Shown piece by piece: positions 52,434 through 62,700 of a stretch of 64,000 nt of DNA (the first letter of the stretch is position 1; each line of letters starts with the position of its first letter). The stretch comes from an uncultured Bacteroidales bacterium (GTDB lineage: Bacteria > Bacteroidota > Bacteroidia > Bacteroidales > Marinilabiliaceae), in contig CALAUL010000050.1 of the NCBI GenBank assembly GCA_937892255.1, forward strand, positions 11,193 to 75,192. The letters run 5' to 3'. The position numbers and the translations under genes were made by a program. Under the pieces are notes generated by a model, which did not search any database, was not told the origin of the DNA, and was given only the letters and a program-made list of their open reading frames with translations.

Positions 52434-52566
52434 CACGGATTGTACGCTGAAAGGTGTGTTCGTTAGACAGACATTGTGATTAATCATAGTTTTAATGTTG
52501 TTATAATGAATATATTTGTGTTGTACGACGTAGAAGTGAAACAAAAAAACAAGATAATAAAGAACA

Positions 52567-54291
52567 ATGAGCTTATTAGAGTTGAGTGAGCAGGAGATTA
52601 ACAGAAGAAATAATCTTCAAGCACTGAAAGACATGGGCATAGAGCCTTATCCGGCGGCAGAGTATCCGACAAATGCATTTTCAACGGAGATACTTGCATC
52701 GTTCAAAGACGAAGAGGAACAACGTGAGGTGTGTATTGCAGGTCGTATGATGAGTCGACGTGTCATGGGAAAAGCCTCTTTCGTTGAAATACAAGACTCT
52801 AAAGGCCGTATTCAGGTATATATAAGTCGTGACGAACTTTGTCCGGACGAGAATAAAGAGTTCTACAATACCGTGTTTAAGAAGTTGCTCGACTTGGGAG
52901 ACTTCATAGGAGTAAAGGGATATGTGTTCCGTACACAGACAGGCGAGGTCTCGGTGCATTGTAAGGAACTCACCGTCTTGGCAAAGAGCCTCAAACCACT
53001 GCCAATAGTGAAGTACAAGGACGGTGTGGCGTACGATGCGTTTGAAGATCCGGAATTGCGTTACAGACAACGTTATGTTGACCTTGTTGTCAATGAGGGA
53101 GTTAAAGATATTTTTCTGAAGCGTTCGAAGATAATAAGCACAATGCGTCGCATATTTGACGAAGCGGGCTTTACAGAAGTAGAGACACCGGTACTTCAGA
53201 GCATAGCCGGCGGAGCAAGTGCTCGTCCGTTTATCACACATCACAATTCGTTGGACATAGACCTCTATTGTCGCATAGCCACAGAGTTGTATTTGAAGCG
53301 ACTCATAGTAGGCGGATTTGAGGGCGTGTATGAAATAGGCAAGAACTTCCGCAACGAAGGTATGGACCGTACACACAACCCGGAGTTTACATGTATGGAA
53401 CTCTACGTGCAGTACAAGGACTACAACTGGATGATGTCATTTATCGAGAAGACCCTCGAGGAGATATGCGTAGCTGTAAATGGCACACCGGAGAGCGTCA
53501 TAGATGGAAAGACCATCTCATTCAAAGCACCATATCGACGTTTGCCAATCCTCGATGCCATAAAGGAAAAGACAGGATATGACCTCAACGGCAAGAACGA
53601 AGACGAGATACGCGAGGTGTGCAAGGCTCTCAAGATGGACATCGATGATACAATGGGCAAGGGCAAACTCATAGACGAAATCTTCGGAGAGTTCTGTGAG
53701 GGCACGTTCATACAGCCAACGTTCATCACCGACTATCCGGTAGAGATGTCGCCACTTACCAAGATGCACCGTAGTAAGCCGGGACTTACAGAGCGTTTCG
53801 AACTTATGGTAAACGGCAAAGAACTTGCCAATGCTTATTCAGAGCTCAACGACCCAATAGATCAAGAGGAGCGTTTCAAAGAGCAGATGCGTTTGGCAGA
53901 TAAGGGCGACGACGAAGCTATGATTATAGACCAAGACTTCTTGCGAGCACTTCAGTATGGCATGCCACCGACATCGGGTGTGGGCATAGGCATTGACCGT
54001 CTGACAATGCTCCTTACGGGCAAGACAGCTATTCAGGAAGTACTATTCTTCCCACAGATGAAACCGGAGAAGAAGAAAGAGCGAGACAACGCAGAGGCAT
54101 TTGCTGCTGTAGGCGTGCCGAGCGAATGGGTAGATGTCTTGTATAAGTTGGGTATCAACACCGTCAACGAACTTAAAGATAAGAATCCGGGCAAGTTACA
54201 TCAAGACATGTGCGGTCAGAACAAGAAGTTGAAACTCGGTCTTACAAATCCATCGCAATACGATGTGAAGGCATGGGTTGGTAATAACTAA
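52567..54291 (+). CDS. lysS: Lysyl-tRNA synthetase (class II)
   Basis: 574 aa. N-terminal OB fold (VCIAGRMMSRRVMGKASFVEIQDSKGRIQVYI), class II core with motif 2 (IGKNFRNEGMDRTHNPEFTCMELY) and motif 3 (GVGIGIDRLTMLLTG), LysRS-specific QRYVDLVVN. E. coli LysS is about 505 residues; the extra 75 or so at the C-terminus (about 500-574, HhH-like VPSEWVDVLYKLGINTVNEL) is a Bacteroidetes-type extension. Its end overlaps gpsA. Confidence 0.97.
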   Translation: MSLLELSEQEINRRNNLQALKDMGIEPYPAAEYPTNAFSTEILASFKDEEEQREVCIAGRMMSRRVMGKASFVEIQDSKGRIQVYISRDELCPDENKEFYNTVFKKLLDLGDFIGVKGYVFRTQTGEVSVHCKELTVLAKSLKPLPIVKYKDGVAYDAFEDPELRYRQRYVDLVVNEGVKDIFLKRSKIISTMRRIFDEAGFTEVETPVLQSIAGGASARPFITHHNSLDIDLYCRIATELYLKRLIVGGFEGVYEIGKNFRNEGMDRTHNPEFTCMELYVQYKDYNWMMSFIEKTLEEICVAVNGTPESVIDGKTISFKAPYRRLPILDAIKEKTGYDLNGKNEDEIREVCKALKMDIDDTMGKGKLIDEIFGEFCEGTFIQPTFITDYPVEMSPLTKMHRSKPGLTERFELMVNGKELANAYSELNDPIDQEERFKEQMRLADKGDDEAMIIDQDFLRALQYGMPPTSGVGIGIDRLTMLLTGKTAIQEVLFFPQMKPEKKKERDNAEAFAAVGVPSEWVDVLYKLGINTVNELKDKNPGKLHQDMCGQNKKLKLGLTNPSQYDVKAWVGNN

Positions 54292-55315
54292 TACGAAGAA
54301 ATTGGAAGAGATAAAGATATTGGGAGATAATCCGCGTATAGGCATTATCGGAAGTGGCAGTTGGGCAACGGCTATTGCACGCATGGTGATGTGCAATTCG
54401 AAACATCTCAATTGGTATCTGCGCAGTCGGAAGAATATAGAGATGTTTAAGCTCACCGGACACAATCCTAATTACCTGACGTCGGTGCAGTTTGCTACGG
54501 AGAATATCTGTTTCTCCTCTGATGTAAATGATATAGTACGAAATTCGGACGTTATCATCTTCGCAGTGCCTTCGGCATTCTTGAAGTCGGCCTTGGAGCC
54601 ACTCACAGAGTCAGTGAAGGATAAGTTCGTCATCTCAGCCATCAAAGGCCTTGTTCCCGACGAGAACATGATAGTGGGCAGTTGGATAAACAAGCACTTA
54701 GGAGTGCCTATCAATCATATTGGCGTCATAAGTGGTCCGTGTCATGCGGAGGAAGTTGCCTTTGAGCGACTCTCGTACCTGACAATAGCGTGTCAAGATA
54801 TAAAGCTTGCAAGGGAATACGCAGAGCTAATATCGTGTCATTTTATCAAGACGACAGTGACAGACGACATCTATGGCACGGAATATTCGGCGGTGTTGAA
54901 AAACATCATGGCGATAGCTTCCGGCATATTCCATGGATTGGGTTATGGAGACAATTTCCAAGCAGTGCTTATCTCTAATGCCATACAAGAGATAAAACGC
55001 TTTGTCGACACCGTACACCCTATTGCTCGAGACATAAAGAGTTCGGCATATTTGGGAGACCTGCTCGTGACATGTTATTCGCAGTTTAGCCGCAATCGTA
55101 CTTTCGGTACAATGTTGGGCAAAGGCTATTCGGTGAAGTCGGCTCAAATGGAGATGCTCATGGTTGCAGAAGGATATTACGCAGTGAAGAGCATAAAAGA
55201 GATTAACGACAAGTATATGGTCAACATGCCAATCACAGATGCAGTGTATAACATCATATACGAGAAAGTATCGCCAGTCATAGAGTGTATGCTATTGACC
55301 GACCAGCTCAGATAA
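54278..55315 (+). CDS. gpsA: Glycerol-3-phosphate dehydrogenase [NAD(P)+]
   Basis: Makes sn-glycerol-3-phosphate for phospholipids. 345 aa if started at TTG 54278. NAD motif RIGIIGSGSWATAIARM, SAIKGLVPDENMIVGSW, GVISGPCHAEEVA, and the catalytic-Lys region EYSAVLKNIMAIASGIFHGLGYGDN. No ATG is available before the NAD motif, so a TTG start is required (54278, 54302 or 54320); the first overlaps lysS by 14 bases. Middle gene of lysS-gpsA-pgi. Confidence 0.93.
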   Translation: MVITNTKKLEEIKILGDNPRIGIIGSGSWATAIARMVMCNSKHLNWYLRSRKNIEMFKLTGHNPNYLTSVQFATENICFSSDVNDIVRNSDVIIFAVPSAFLKSALEPLTESVKDKFVISAIKGLVPDENMIVGSWINKHLGVPINHIGVISGPCHAEEVAFERLSYLTIACQDIKLAREYAELISCHFIKTTVTDDIYGTEYSAVLKNIMAIASGIFHGLGYGDNFQAVLISNAIQEIKRFVDTVHPIARDIKSSAYLGDLLVTCYSQFSRNRTFGTMLGKGYSVKSAQMEMLMVAEGYYAVKSIKEINDKYMVNMPITDAVYNIIYEKVSPVIECMLLTDQLR

Positions 55316-55356
55316 AAGATACAGACACAAACATAACAATACATAAGAAATAAGCA

Positions 55357-56700
55357 ATGGAGAATTTGAAATTAAACATCGCACGTACAGCCTCTTTTGT
55401 TTCTGCCGATGTCATAAATGGCATGAAAGCAGAGGTTGAGGCCAATAACAAGAAACTTCATCAGGGCAATGGCTTGGGCAACGACTTTTTAGGTTGGCTC
55501 AACTTGCCCAGTTCGATTACAGAGGCAGAATTTGCTGATATAGAGAGTGCCGCAAAATCAATGCGTAGCGTTGCAGACTACGTCATAGTAGTAGGCATCG
55601 GTGGCAGTTACTTGGGCGCACGCGCTGTCATAGATGGTCTTTCAAACAGCTTCGACCTACTTATTCGCGAACGTCAGAACCCTATTGTGCTCTTTGCCGG
55701 TCAGAATATAGGTGAAGACTATACAGCCGAACTCCTTGACTTCCTTCAAGATAAGTCTTTCGGAGTAGTTGTTATTTCAAAGTCTGGTACGACAACAGAA
55801 CCGGCAATAGCATTCCGTCTCTTGAAGGAGTTGGTAGAGAGCAAATTTGGCAAGGAAGAGGCTAAGAAGCGTATCATAGCCGTTACAGATAAGGCGAGAG
55901 GCGCATTGCGAACATTGGCAGACAGAGAGGGATACAAGACATTTGTAATACCGGACAATGTAGGCGGACGTTTCTCAGTGCTAACACCTGTGGGTCTTGT
56001 ACCTATCGCCATCGCCGGATATGACATTCGCAAACTTGTAGAGGGTGCACAAGATATGGAGAAGTTGACATCAGCCGATGTCCCGTTTGACCAGAATCCG
56101 GCATGTATCTACGCCGCTGTTCGTAATGCTCTTTACCGAGGAGGAAAGGCGATAGAGATACTTGTAAATTACCAGCCTAAGTTGCATTACTTTACAGAAT
56201 GGTGGAAGCAACTCTACGGCGAGAGTGAAGGCAAAGACGGCAAAGGTATCTTCCCTGCCGGTGTTGATTTTACGACAGACTTGCACTCAATGGGTCAGTG
56301 GATACAAGAGGGTGTGCGTAACATCTTTGAGACGGTTGTGACCGTGAAATCGCCTAACAAGAAGGTTGTCATACCATCAGATGCGGATAACTTGGATTCG
56401 CTCAATTTCCTTGCGGGCAAGCGCGTTGACGAGGTGAACAAGATGGCAGAACTCGGAACTCTGATAGCTCATACGGACGGTGGCGTGCCTAACATACAGG
56501 TGGAGATACCGATGCTCAATGAGTATTATCTCGGTCAGCTCATCTATTTCTTTGAGAAAGCTTGTGGCATAAGCGGTTATACGCTTGATGTAAATCCGTT
56601 TAATCAGCCCGGTGTAGAGGCATACAAGAACAATATGTTTGCGTTGTTGGAGAAGCCGGGTTATGAAGAGGCGACAAAAGCCATCAAGGCAAGATTATAA
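55357..56700 (+). CDS. pgi: Glucose-6-phosphate isomerase
   Basis: Interconverts glucose-6-P and fructose-6-P. 447 aa, the shorter bacterial/PGI type. Sugar-phosphate-binding SIS motifs: VVGIGGSYLGARAVIDGL, VISKSGTTTEPAIAFR, and the C-terminal signature region VDFTTDLHSMGQWIQEG plus NQPGVEAYKNNMFALL with catalytic Lys. Closed by a terminator. Confidence 0.97.
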   Translation: MENLKLNIARTASFVSADVINGMKAEVEANNKKLHQGNGLGNDFLGWLNLPSSITEAEFADIESAAKSMRSVADYVIVVGIGGSYLGARAVIDGLSNSFDLLIRERQNPIVLFAGQNIGEDYTAELLDFLQDKSFGVVVISKSGTTTEPAIAFRLLKELVESKFGKEEAKKRIIAVTDKARGALRTLADREGYKTFVIPDNVGGRFSVLTPVGLVPIAIAGYDIRKLVEGAQDMEKLTSADVPFDQNPACIYAAVRNALYRGGKAIEILVNYQPKLHYFTEWWKQLYGESEGKDGKGIFPAGVDFTTDLHSMGQWIQEGVRNIFETVVTVKSPNKKVVIPSDADNLDSLNFLAGKRVDEVNKMAELGTLIAHTDGGVPNIQVEIPMLNEYYLGQLIYFFEKACGISGYTLDVNPFNQPGVEAYKNNMFALLEKPGYEEATKAIKARL

Positions 56701-56723
56701 CAAAAAGTAGATATTGCAATAGC

Positions 56724-56760
56724 CATCTGAGAGCAGAAGATGTTCTCAGGTGTTTTTTTT
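56724..56760 (+). terminator. Rho-independent terminator after pgi
   Basis: CATCTGAGA / TCTCAGGTG (9 bp, one T-G pair), 11-base loop, then TTTTTTTT. Confidence 0.85.
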
Positions 56761-56774
56761 GTTAGGGAGAGATG

Positions 56775-57494
56775 TCAGTTGGTCGCATTTCCTAAAGTGG
56801 CCACGCCTACATGAGTGTAAGGAATCTGTGCAATGAGAGAGGTACAAGCTTCGGCTGTATTGCCGGAGGTGAGAACATCGTCGATGAGTAATAAGCGCAG
56901 ACCTATGAGTTGTTGTGGGTTACAGTTGAGGGCGAAAGCTTCGTGTATATTTTCGTATCGTTCGTATTTATTCTTTTTAGTCTGTGTATTGGTGTAGATA
57001 GTCCTTTTTAAAATGTTGTTTTTAACGGGCATACCTGTGACATTGCTTATCCCTTGAGCCAAGAGTTCTGCTTGGTTATATCCGCGCATGCGCTGTCTCT
57101 TGGGGTGCAGTGGCACAGGAACAAGAGCATCGTATTGTTTGTGGATATTTTGCGAGAGTAAGATACGTCCCATCTCTTCTCCCATGGTAATGCAAATGCT
57201 GCTGTTGCCGTGGTATTTAAACTGGTGTACAATACGTTGTAGTTGTTCTTTCTTGCGATAGTGATAGATGCCAAAGGCAGATTGTAATCGTACTTTGCCC
57301 CAAAACTTCTGTTCGCATATATTGTCGTGTTCGCGTTCGTAATAGGTTCGCGGAAGATGTTTGAGGCACGATGTGCAAATATCTTTCTCGGCGGAAGTCA
57401 GTTCTCTTCCGCAGACGAAACATACTGAGGGAGCCGCAAGATGCAGCACGCTGAGAGGAAGAGCTTTTATCCTTTGCCAAAGCAGATGTAGCAT
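56775..57494 (-). CDS. comF: ComF-family phosphoribosyltransferase-like protein
   Basis: 239 aa. N-terminal four-Cys zinc finger (CFVCGRELTSAEKDICTSC), then a PRTase fold with PVPLHPKRQRMRGYNQAELLAQG and the PRPP loop LLIDDVLTSGNTAEAC. ComF proteins are linked to DNA uptake/transformation and, together with comM in this window, hint at competence functions; neither proves it. Two bases after the ABC permease on the same strand. Confidence 0.9.
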   Translation of the reverse strand: MLHLLWQRIKALPLSVLHLAAPSVCFVCGRELTSAEKDICTSCLKHLPRTYYEREHDNICEQKFWGKVRLQSAFGIYHYRKKEQLQRIVHQFKYHGNSSICITMGEEMGRILLSQNIHKQYDALVPVPLHPKRQRMRGYNQAELLAQGISNVTGMPVKNNILKRTIYTNTQTKKNKYERYENIHEAFALNCNPQQLIGLRLLLIDDVLTSGNTAEACTSLIAQIPYTHVGVATLGNATN

Positions 57495-57496
57495 TG

Positions 57497-58780
57497 TTAT
57501 GCTTGTCTAAAGTGTTTTATAACCTCTTTGATAGATACGTTCTTTCCGTACATGAGAATTGTGGTGCGGTAGATACGAGCTGCTATCCACGTGCTGCCTA
57601 CGAACGAGGCAAAGAGTATCACTATCGAAGTCACGAGTTCCCAAGTAGGTACTCCGTATGGCAAACGGGCTATCATGACAATAGGCGATGTGAGAGGTAT
57701 CATGGAGCTCCACCATACTACAGAACTTTCCGGGTCTTGTATGATATAGAGTGCTATATAGAGCGCTATGCAAAGTGGCAAAGTGGCGATGAGTGTTATC
57801 TGTTGCCCTTCAGTTGGGTTTTCGAGTGTTGAGCCTATCCATGCATAGAAGCTTGCATATAGCAGATAGCCGAATATGAAGTATATGAATGTACAAGTGA
57901 ATATGGTGTTGAAGTCAATGAGCATTAACTGATTGATGATGTTTTCGCTACCCGGCATCGTCGTTGTTGCGGCTTCTGTGATATTGCCCGAGGTCAGTGT
58001 CATGACCAATAAGCCTATTCCGACCAAAACGACCCATATCAGTATCTGTGTTAAAGCTACCAAGGCAATGCCTATTATCTTGCCCATCATGAGTTCAAAC
58101 GGAGTGACAGATGATATGAGAACCTCTACTATTCTGTTGCGTTTCTCTTCGATGACACCATTGAGTACCATGTTGCCATAGAGGAGTATGATGAAGTATA
58201 TCAGCAAAGCAGCAAACAGTGAAATGCCTGAGCTTATGAAGGCAGAGTCCTCTTTCTCTTCGCCTGTTTCGCTGATGTTGATAGCTGTCAGGTAGGCTTG
58301 TGCAGAGCTGAGACGATTGATGATAGAGTCGAGTTCTGCTTTGTCTCCTTTGTATTCGTCGATGTATTGCGAACGAAGTCCATCGGCGAGATGGTCTGTT
58401 ATTGTATTGTGTATGTCGATAGGTAGTGTTGTCTCGGAGTACAATGTCACGTTGTCGCTGTTGTCAGGTGTGCCTGTTATGTGTAGGTAGGCATTGTAGT
58501 TGCGGTGCATGAAGTTGTACTTCAGACTGTCTGCCGATTGGTCTGTTACCATTACAAACTCCACATCATCGTTGTTTGTGAGGCTCTTGCCATATATGTT
58601 GCTATCATCGACAACGGCTATGCGGTAGGTTGTTTCGCTTCCGATAAACTGCATGAGCGTTGGTAATGCCATAAGTATGAGCATACATAGCGGTGTGAGT
58701 ATGGAGATGATGATGAAGCTCTTTTTGCGAACACGTGTGAGGTATTCGCGTGATATGATGAGGTTAATCTTGTTTAGCAT
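57497..58780 (-). CDS. ABC-2 type permease (NatB-like)
   Basis: 427 aa. N-terminal span (about 20-45), a large extracytoplasmic domain (about 50-180), then about five spans (NGVIEEKRNRIVEVLISSVTPFELMMGKIIGIALVALTQ is the conserved ABC-2 cytoplasmic motif). Pairs with the ATPase gene upstream, with which it overlaps by 17 bases. Such pairs export sodium, drugs or lipids; the substrate is not predictable. Confidence 0.88.
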   Translation of the reverse strand: MLNKINLIISREYLTRVRKKSFIIISILTPLCMLILMALPTLMQFIGSETTYRIAVVDDSNIYGKSLTNNDDVEFVMVTDQSADSLKYNFMHRNYNAYLHITGTPDNSDNVTLYSETTLPIDIHNTITDHLADGLRSQYIDEYKGDKAELDSIINRLSSAQAYLTAINISETGEEKEDSAFISSGISLFAALLIYFIILLYGNMVLNGVIEEKRNRIVEVLISSVTPFELMMGKIIGIALVALTQILIWVVLVGIGLLVMTLTSGNITEAATTTMPGSENIINQLMLIDFNTIFTCTFIYFIFGYLLYASFYAWIGSTLENPTEGQQITLIATLPLCIALYIALYIIQDPESSVVWWSSMIPLTSPIVMIARLPYGVPTWELVTSIVILFASFVGSTWIAARIYRTTILMYGKNVSIKEVIKHFRQA

Positions 58781-59687
58781 AGTTGTTCTCTTCTACTACT
58801 TTGATAAATATGTTGTTCATCGAAGGTAATGTTTCTTCGTAGCTGATGATGTCTACACACTCTATGATTTGGCGTAGTATCTCGTTGGAGTTGATGCTTT
58901 TGTCAAATGATATTTTGAGCGTGGTCTGCATGTTGTCGGTATTGCTGTCTATTATGTTGATAGGTAGATGTTGGATACTATCGGGTGTGCCTTTGAACTT
59001 CAGCATGAATGTGTTTTCCTTAAACTGCTCTTTTATCTCTGAGACACGTCCTGAGAGTATGCTCTTGGACTTGTTGAGGAGCGTTATATTGTCGCAAATC
59101 TCTTCAACAGATGCCATGTTGTGAGTAGAGAAGAGTACTGTGGCACCGTTGTTTTTGAGTTGGATAATCTCTTGCTTGAGCAGTTCTGCGTTTATTGGGT
59201 CAAAACCACTGAAAGGTTCGTCGAAGATTAGGACCTTAGGCTCATGTAGTACAGTGGTGATGAACTGTATCTTTTGTTGCATGCCTTTGGATAGTTCAGA
59301 GACATTCTTGTTCCACCACGATGTTATATCGAACTTATCAAACCATTTGATAAGTCGTCTTTTGGCTTCTACGTATGAGAGTCCTTTCAATTGTGCAAGG
59401 TATATAGCTTGTTCTCCTACTTTCATCTTAGGATATAAGCCTCTCTCTTCAGGTAGGTAACCTATGTTGGATATATCGTTGCGGCATAGTTTGTGTCCGT
59501 TGAACATTATCTTGCCGCTGTCGGGCATTGTTATCTGATTGAGTATTCTGATGAATGTAGACTTGCCTGCACCATTGGGACCTAAGAGTCCGTATATACA
59601 GCCTTCATCTACGTTTAAGTTAAAGTTATCAAGGGCTCTGTGTCCGCTGTAGTCCTTGACGATGTTGGTTGCTTCGATAAATGCCAT
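58764..59687 (-). CDS. ABC transporter ATPase (partner of the ABC-2 permease)
   Basis: 307 aa. Walker A GPNGAGKSTFIRIL, Q-loop GYLPEERGLYPKM, signature LSKGMQQKIQ, Walker B VLIFDEPFSGFDP, H-loop STHNM. The C-terminal roughly 90 residues form a DUF4162-type extension (FKENTFMLKFKGTPDS...). It lies 53 bases downstream of the propeller-SpoIIE gene with no promoter seen between them. Confidence 0.93.
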   Translation of the reverse strand: MAFIEATNIVKDYSGHRALDNFNLNVDEGCIYGLLGPNGAGKSTFIRILNQITMPDSGKIMFNGHKLCRNDISNIGYLPEERGLYPKMKVGEQAIYLAQLKGLSYVEAKRRLIKWFDKFDITSWWNKNVSELSKGMQQKIQFITTVLHEPKVLIFDEPFSGFDPINAELLKQEIIQLKNNGATVLFSTHNMASVEEICDNITLLNKSKSILSGRVSEIKEQFKENTFMLKFKGTPDSIQHLPINIIDSNTDNMQTTLKISFDKSINSNEILRQIIECVDIISYEETLPSMNNIFIKVVEENNYAKQD

Positions 59688-59740
59688 TGTCTGTTATTGT
59701 GTAGTATGTTTTATTGAGAGACTCTGTTGGGAGTGGTGAG

Positions 59741-62700
59741 TTATAGGCGTATGCCCATGACGATGACGTCGTCTATCTGTTCGCGTTTGCCCTTCCATCT
59801 GCGGAACTCTTTTTCCAGAGCTTTCTGTTGGTTGTACATGGGTTCGTTGACTATTGACTCTATGAAACGTTTGAGCGCACCTGCAGTGTATTTGTCGTCT
59901 TTTTCTTCACCGAATTGGTCGGAGAAGCCGTCAGATGTCAGGTATATGGTGTCTCCTTTTCGAAGTTGTGTTATGGTCTCTACAAAGTCGTTGCCGTTAC
60001 GATGGTCGCCAATGCTTCGGCGTGTGCCTCGTACTTCGTTAAGACGGCCGTTGATAAAGAAGTATATAGGACGACGGGCTGCGGCAGAGCGCACTTCCAA
60101 TGTGTCAATGTTTATCTCAAGGATAGCGCAGTCCATGCCGTCTTGTGTGTCAACGGATTGGTTTTTGTTGAGTGTTGATTTCACCTCTTTGTCGAGGGTG
60201 TATAACAGAGACATAGGGTTGCGCTTTTCGGGGTCACGTGTTGCATCGTTGAGAATGGTCGTTCCTATCATTGACATGAAGGCTCCTGGAACGCCGTGTC
60301 CGGTGCAGTCTCCGCAACAGATGAGAATCTTGTTGTCAAATTGGTTGAACCAATAGAAGTCACCACTTACGATGTCACGTGGCATGAAGAGGATAAACGA
60401 GCTGTCGAATTGGAAGTTGTCCAACGAGTTGCGAGATGGTAATATCGCCGTTTGAATTCTTTTGGCATAGTTGATACTATCCATTATGTCGTTGTTCTTC
60501 TTTTCTATTTCTGCTTTTTGTCGACTGAGCATTATGGTTTGTCTGTTGACCTCTTTTTCGAGTTCCTCTTGTCGTTCTCTAAGTTTGCGTTCTCTTGCTT
60601 TTGTGACAATGCGTATCACGACAATTACTATTATGGACAATATTATGGGGAACCATATTGATTTCCAGAAAGGGGCGTCGATGTGGATAGGAATTCTGAG
60701 TGGTTTTTCGCTCACTATGCCATCGCTGTTGAAGGCTCTCACTTGTAGTATGTAGTCTCCATCGGGGAGGAAGTCGTATTCCTTGTGACTTTGTGTGCCA
60801 AGCGGCATCCATCGTTCGTCTTCCGACCCTTTGTATTGCAACCAATATTCATATCGTACGTTGATAGGGTCTTTCATGCAGATGCCTATGAAGTCGAATT
60901 CGAATTTATCGACATCTCCGCTGTAGGGGTAAGATAGGTCGATGGGCTGGTTGAGGTCGTGACGTTTGCCTGAAATCATTATTCGAGACAGGTTCATTGT
61001 CGGGGCGACGCTGTTACGTTTGTCGTTACGTGTCATGTAGTGAACAACGCCCGAAGCAGACGAGAACCATAGGTCGCCAGTGTTGTCGCAACTTACGCCC
61101 ATAAACTCTTGTCCGACACCGTTTGTTGCGTTGAAGGTTCGGATATTGCCTGTGTTGAGGTCTATACAACTAAGTCCCGGCTGATGACATACCCAAATAC
61201 GGTCGTTGCCATCAGTAGCAATGCCGTAGCAGTAATTCTTTTCCAAGCCGTCGGCAGTGCTGATAGATATTATGGAGTCGTTGTTAGAGCAGATGATGCC
61301 GTTGTTGATTGTAGCCAGCCACATGCGGTCTCTGCTGTCGTGTGTCATTCCTATCACGTTTACGGGTGCGTCAGAGAGGCGATGTACTTCAAATTCCTTC
61401 TCTGCCGTAAAGCGTGCTATGCCACTATCTTTTGGACCTATCCATACTTCTCCGTTGCCGTCGATGTATACATAGTTGATGTTGTTGTGTGGTAGTCCGT
61501 CCATTGTGGTATAGACGTTGCAGTTGGCTGTCTCTAAGTCGTAAACGAGGAATCCGCCTTGTGTTGCGATGTAGAGGTTGAAGTTGTCTATGGCGAGACT
61601 ATTTACTTTCTCTGTTGTGCGAGAGCCGACGTCGTAGTTGAGTTTTTTGAACGACTGGTCTGTTGTTTTCTTGTAATAGACACCGGCAATGTCGGTTGCC
61701 ACATATTGCATGTCTCTGTTTTTGTCAAAGCATATTGATGTGATGGCAGCACCTTGTGGAAGGCCTAACGAGTTGTCAAAATACTCGAAGTTTGCCATAC
61801 ACTGAACGTCCATCTTTACGAGGCCGTTGTTCAATCCGAGCCACAGACTACCTTCGTCGACAATGCTGGAGATAACCTTGTTGCGCTGAAAGCCAATGTC
61901 GCTGAGGTTGTATTGAGCGAAGTAGTTGTTTATCCATGCTATGACACCACCTCCGTATGTGGCAAACCAGAATATGCCTTCACGGTCAACTAATATGTCC
62001 GACACGAAGTTGTTGCCTAATCCGTTTGTTTCGTTGAGGCTGAGAGCTTCGATGTATTGGTTTGTTTCAGCAGAGTAACGCCATTCTTTCAGACCTTGTC
62101 CCCATGTGCCGATGTATAAGTTGCCTTGCTCATCTTCGAAGATATTTCTGATGTTGTACATCTCCATTTCCTCTTGAGAGCATGTCTCCATGCAACGTTC
62201 TATCATCACAGCGTCGTTGCCCGGAGCGTATTTGAATATCATTCCGTCTTCCAAGCCTATCCAGTAGTTGCGACCGTCTCTACAGTCCACGATGCAGTTG
62301 ACAGCGGAGCAGGGCACGCTCATTATGTCTTGAGGTTCTTTGATGGCACCATCGACATCGAGTTTGACGAGCATAAGGCCTTCAGATGTACCGACAAGGA
62401 GAGTCATGGAGTTGATGGCTCTTACGGAGTAGAATACTCTTCTTTGAAATAGTTCGCGGTCAAAGAAAGTCGTGACTTGCTTATCCGGAGAGATTCTTAT
62501 GAGTCCGTTGTTTTGTTCCACAGCCCAGATGTTGCCCTTGTCATCGAAACACATATCTTTGATTGGGGAACTGACTTCGGGGACATGAACTTTTGAGAAG
62601 TTGTAATCTTCGTATACGCTAAACTCTCCGTTGCCATGTCCGCACCACAGACGTCCGTCGGTGTCGATGAGCAGTTTGCTTACGAAGTTGTCGCATAGAG

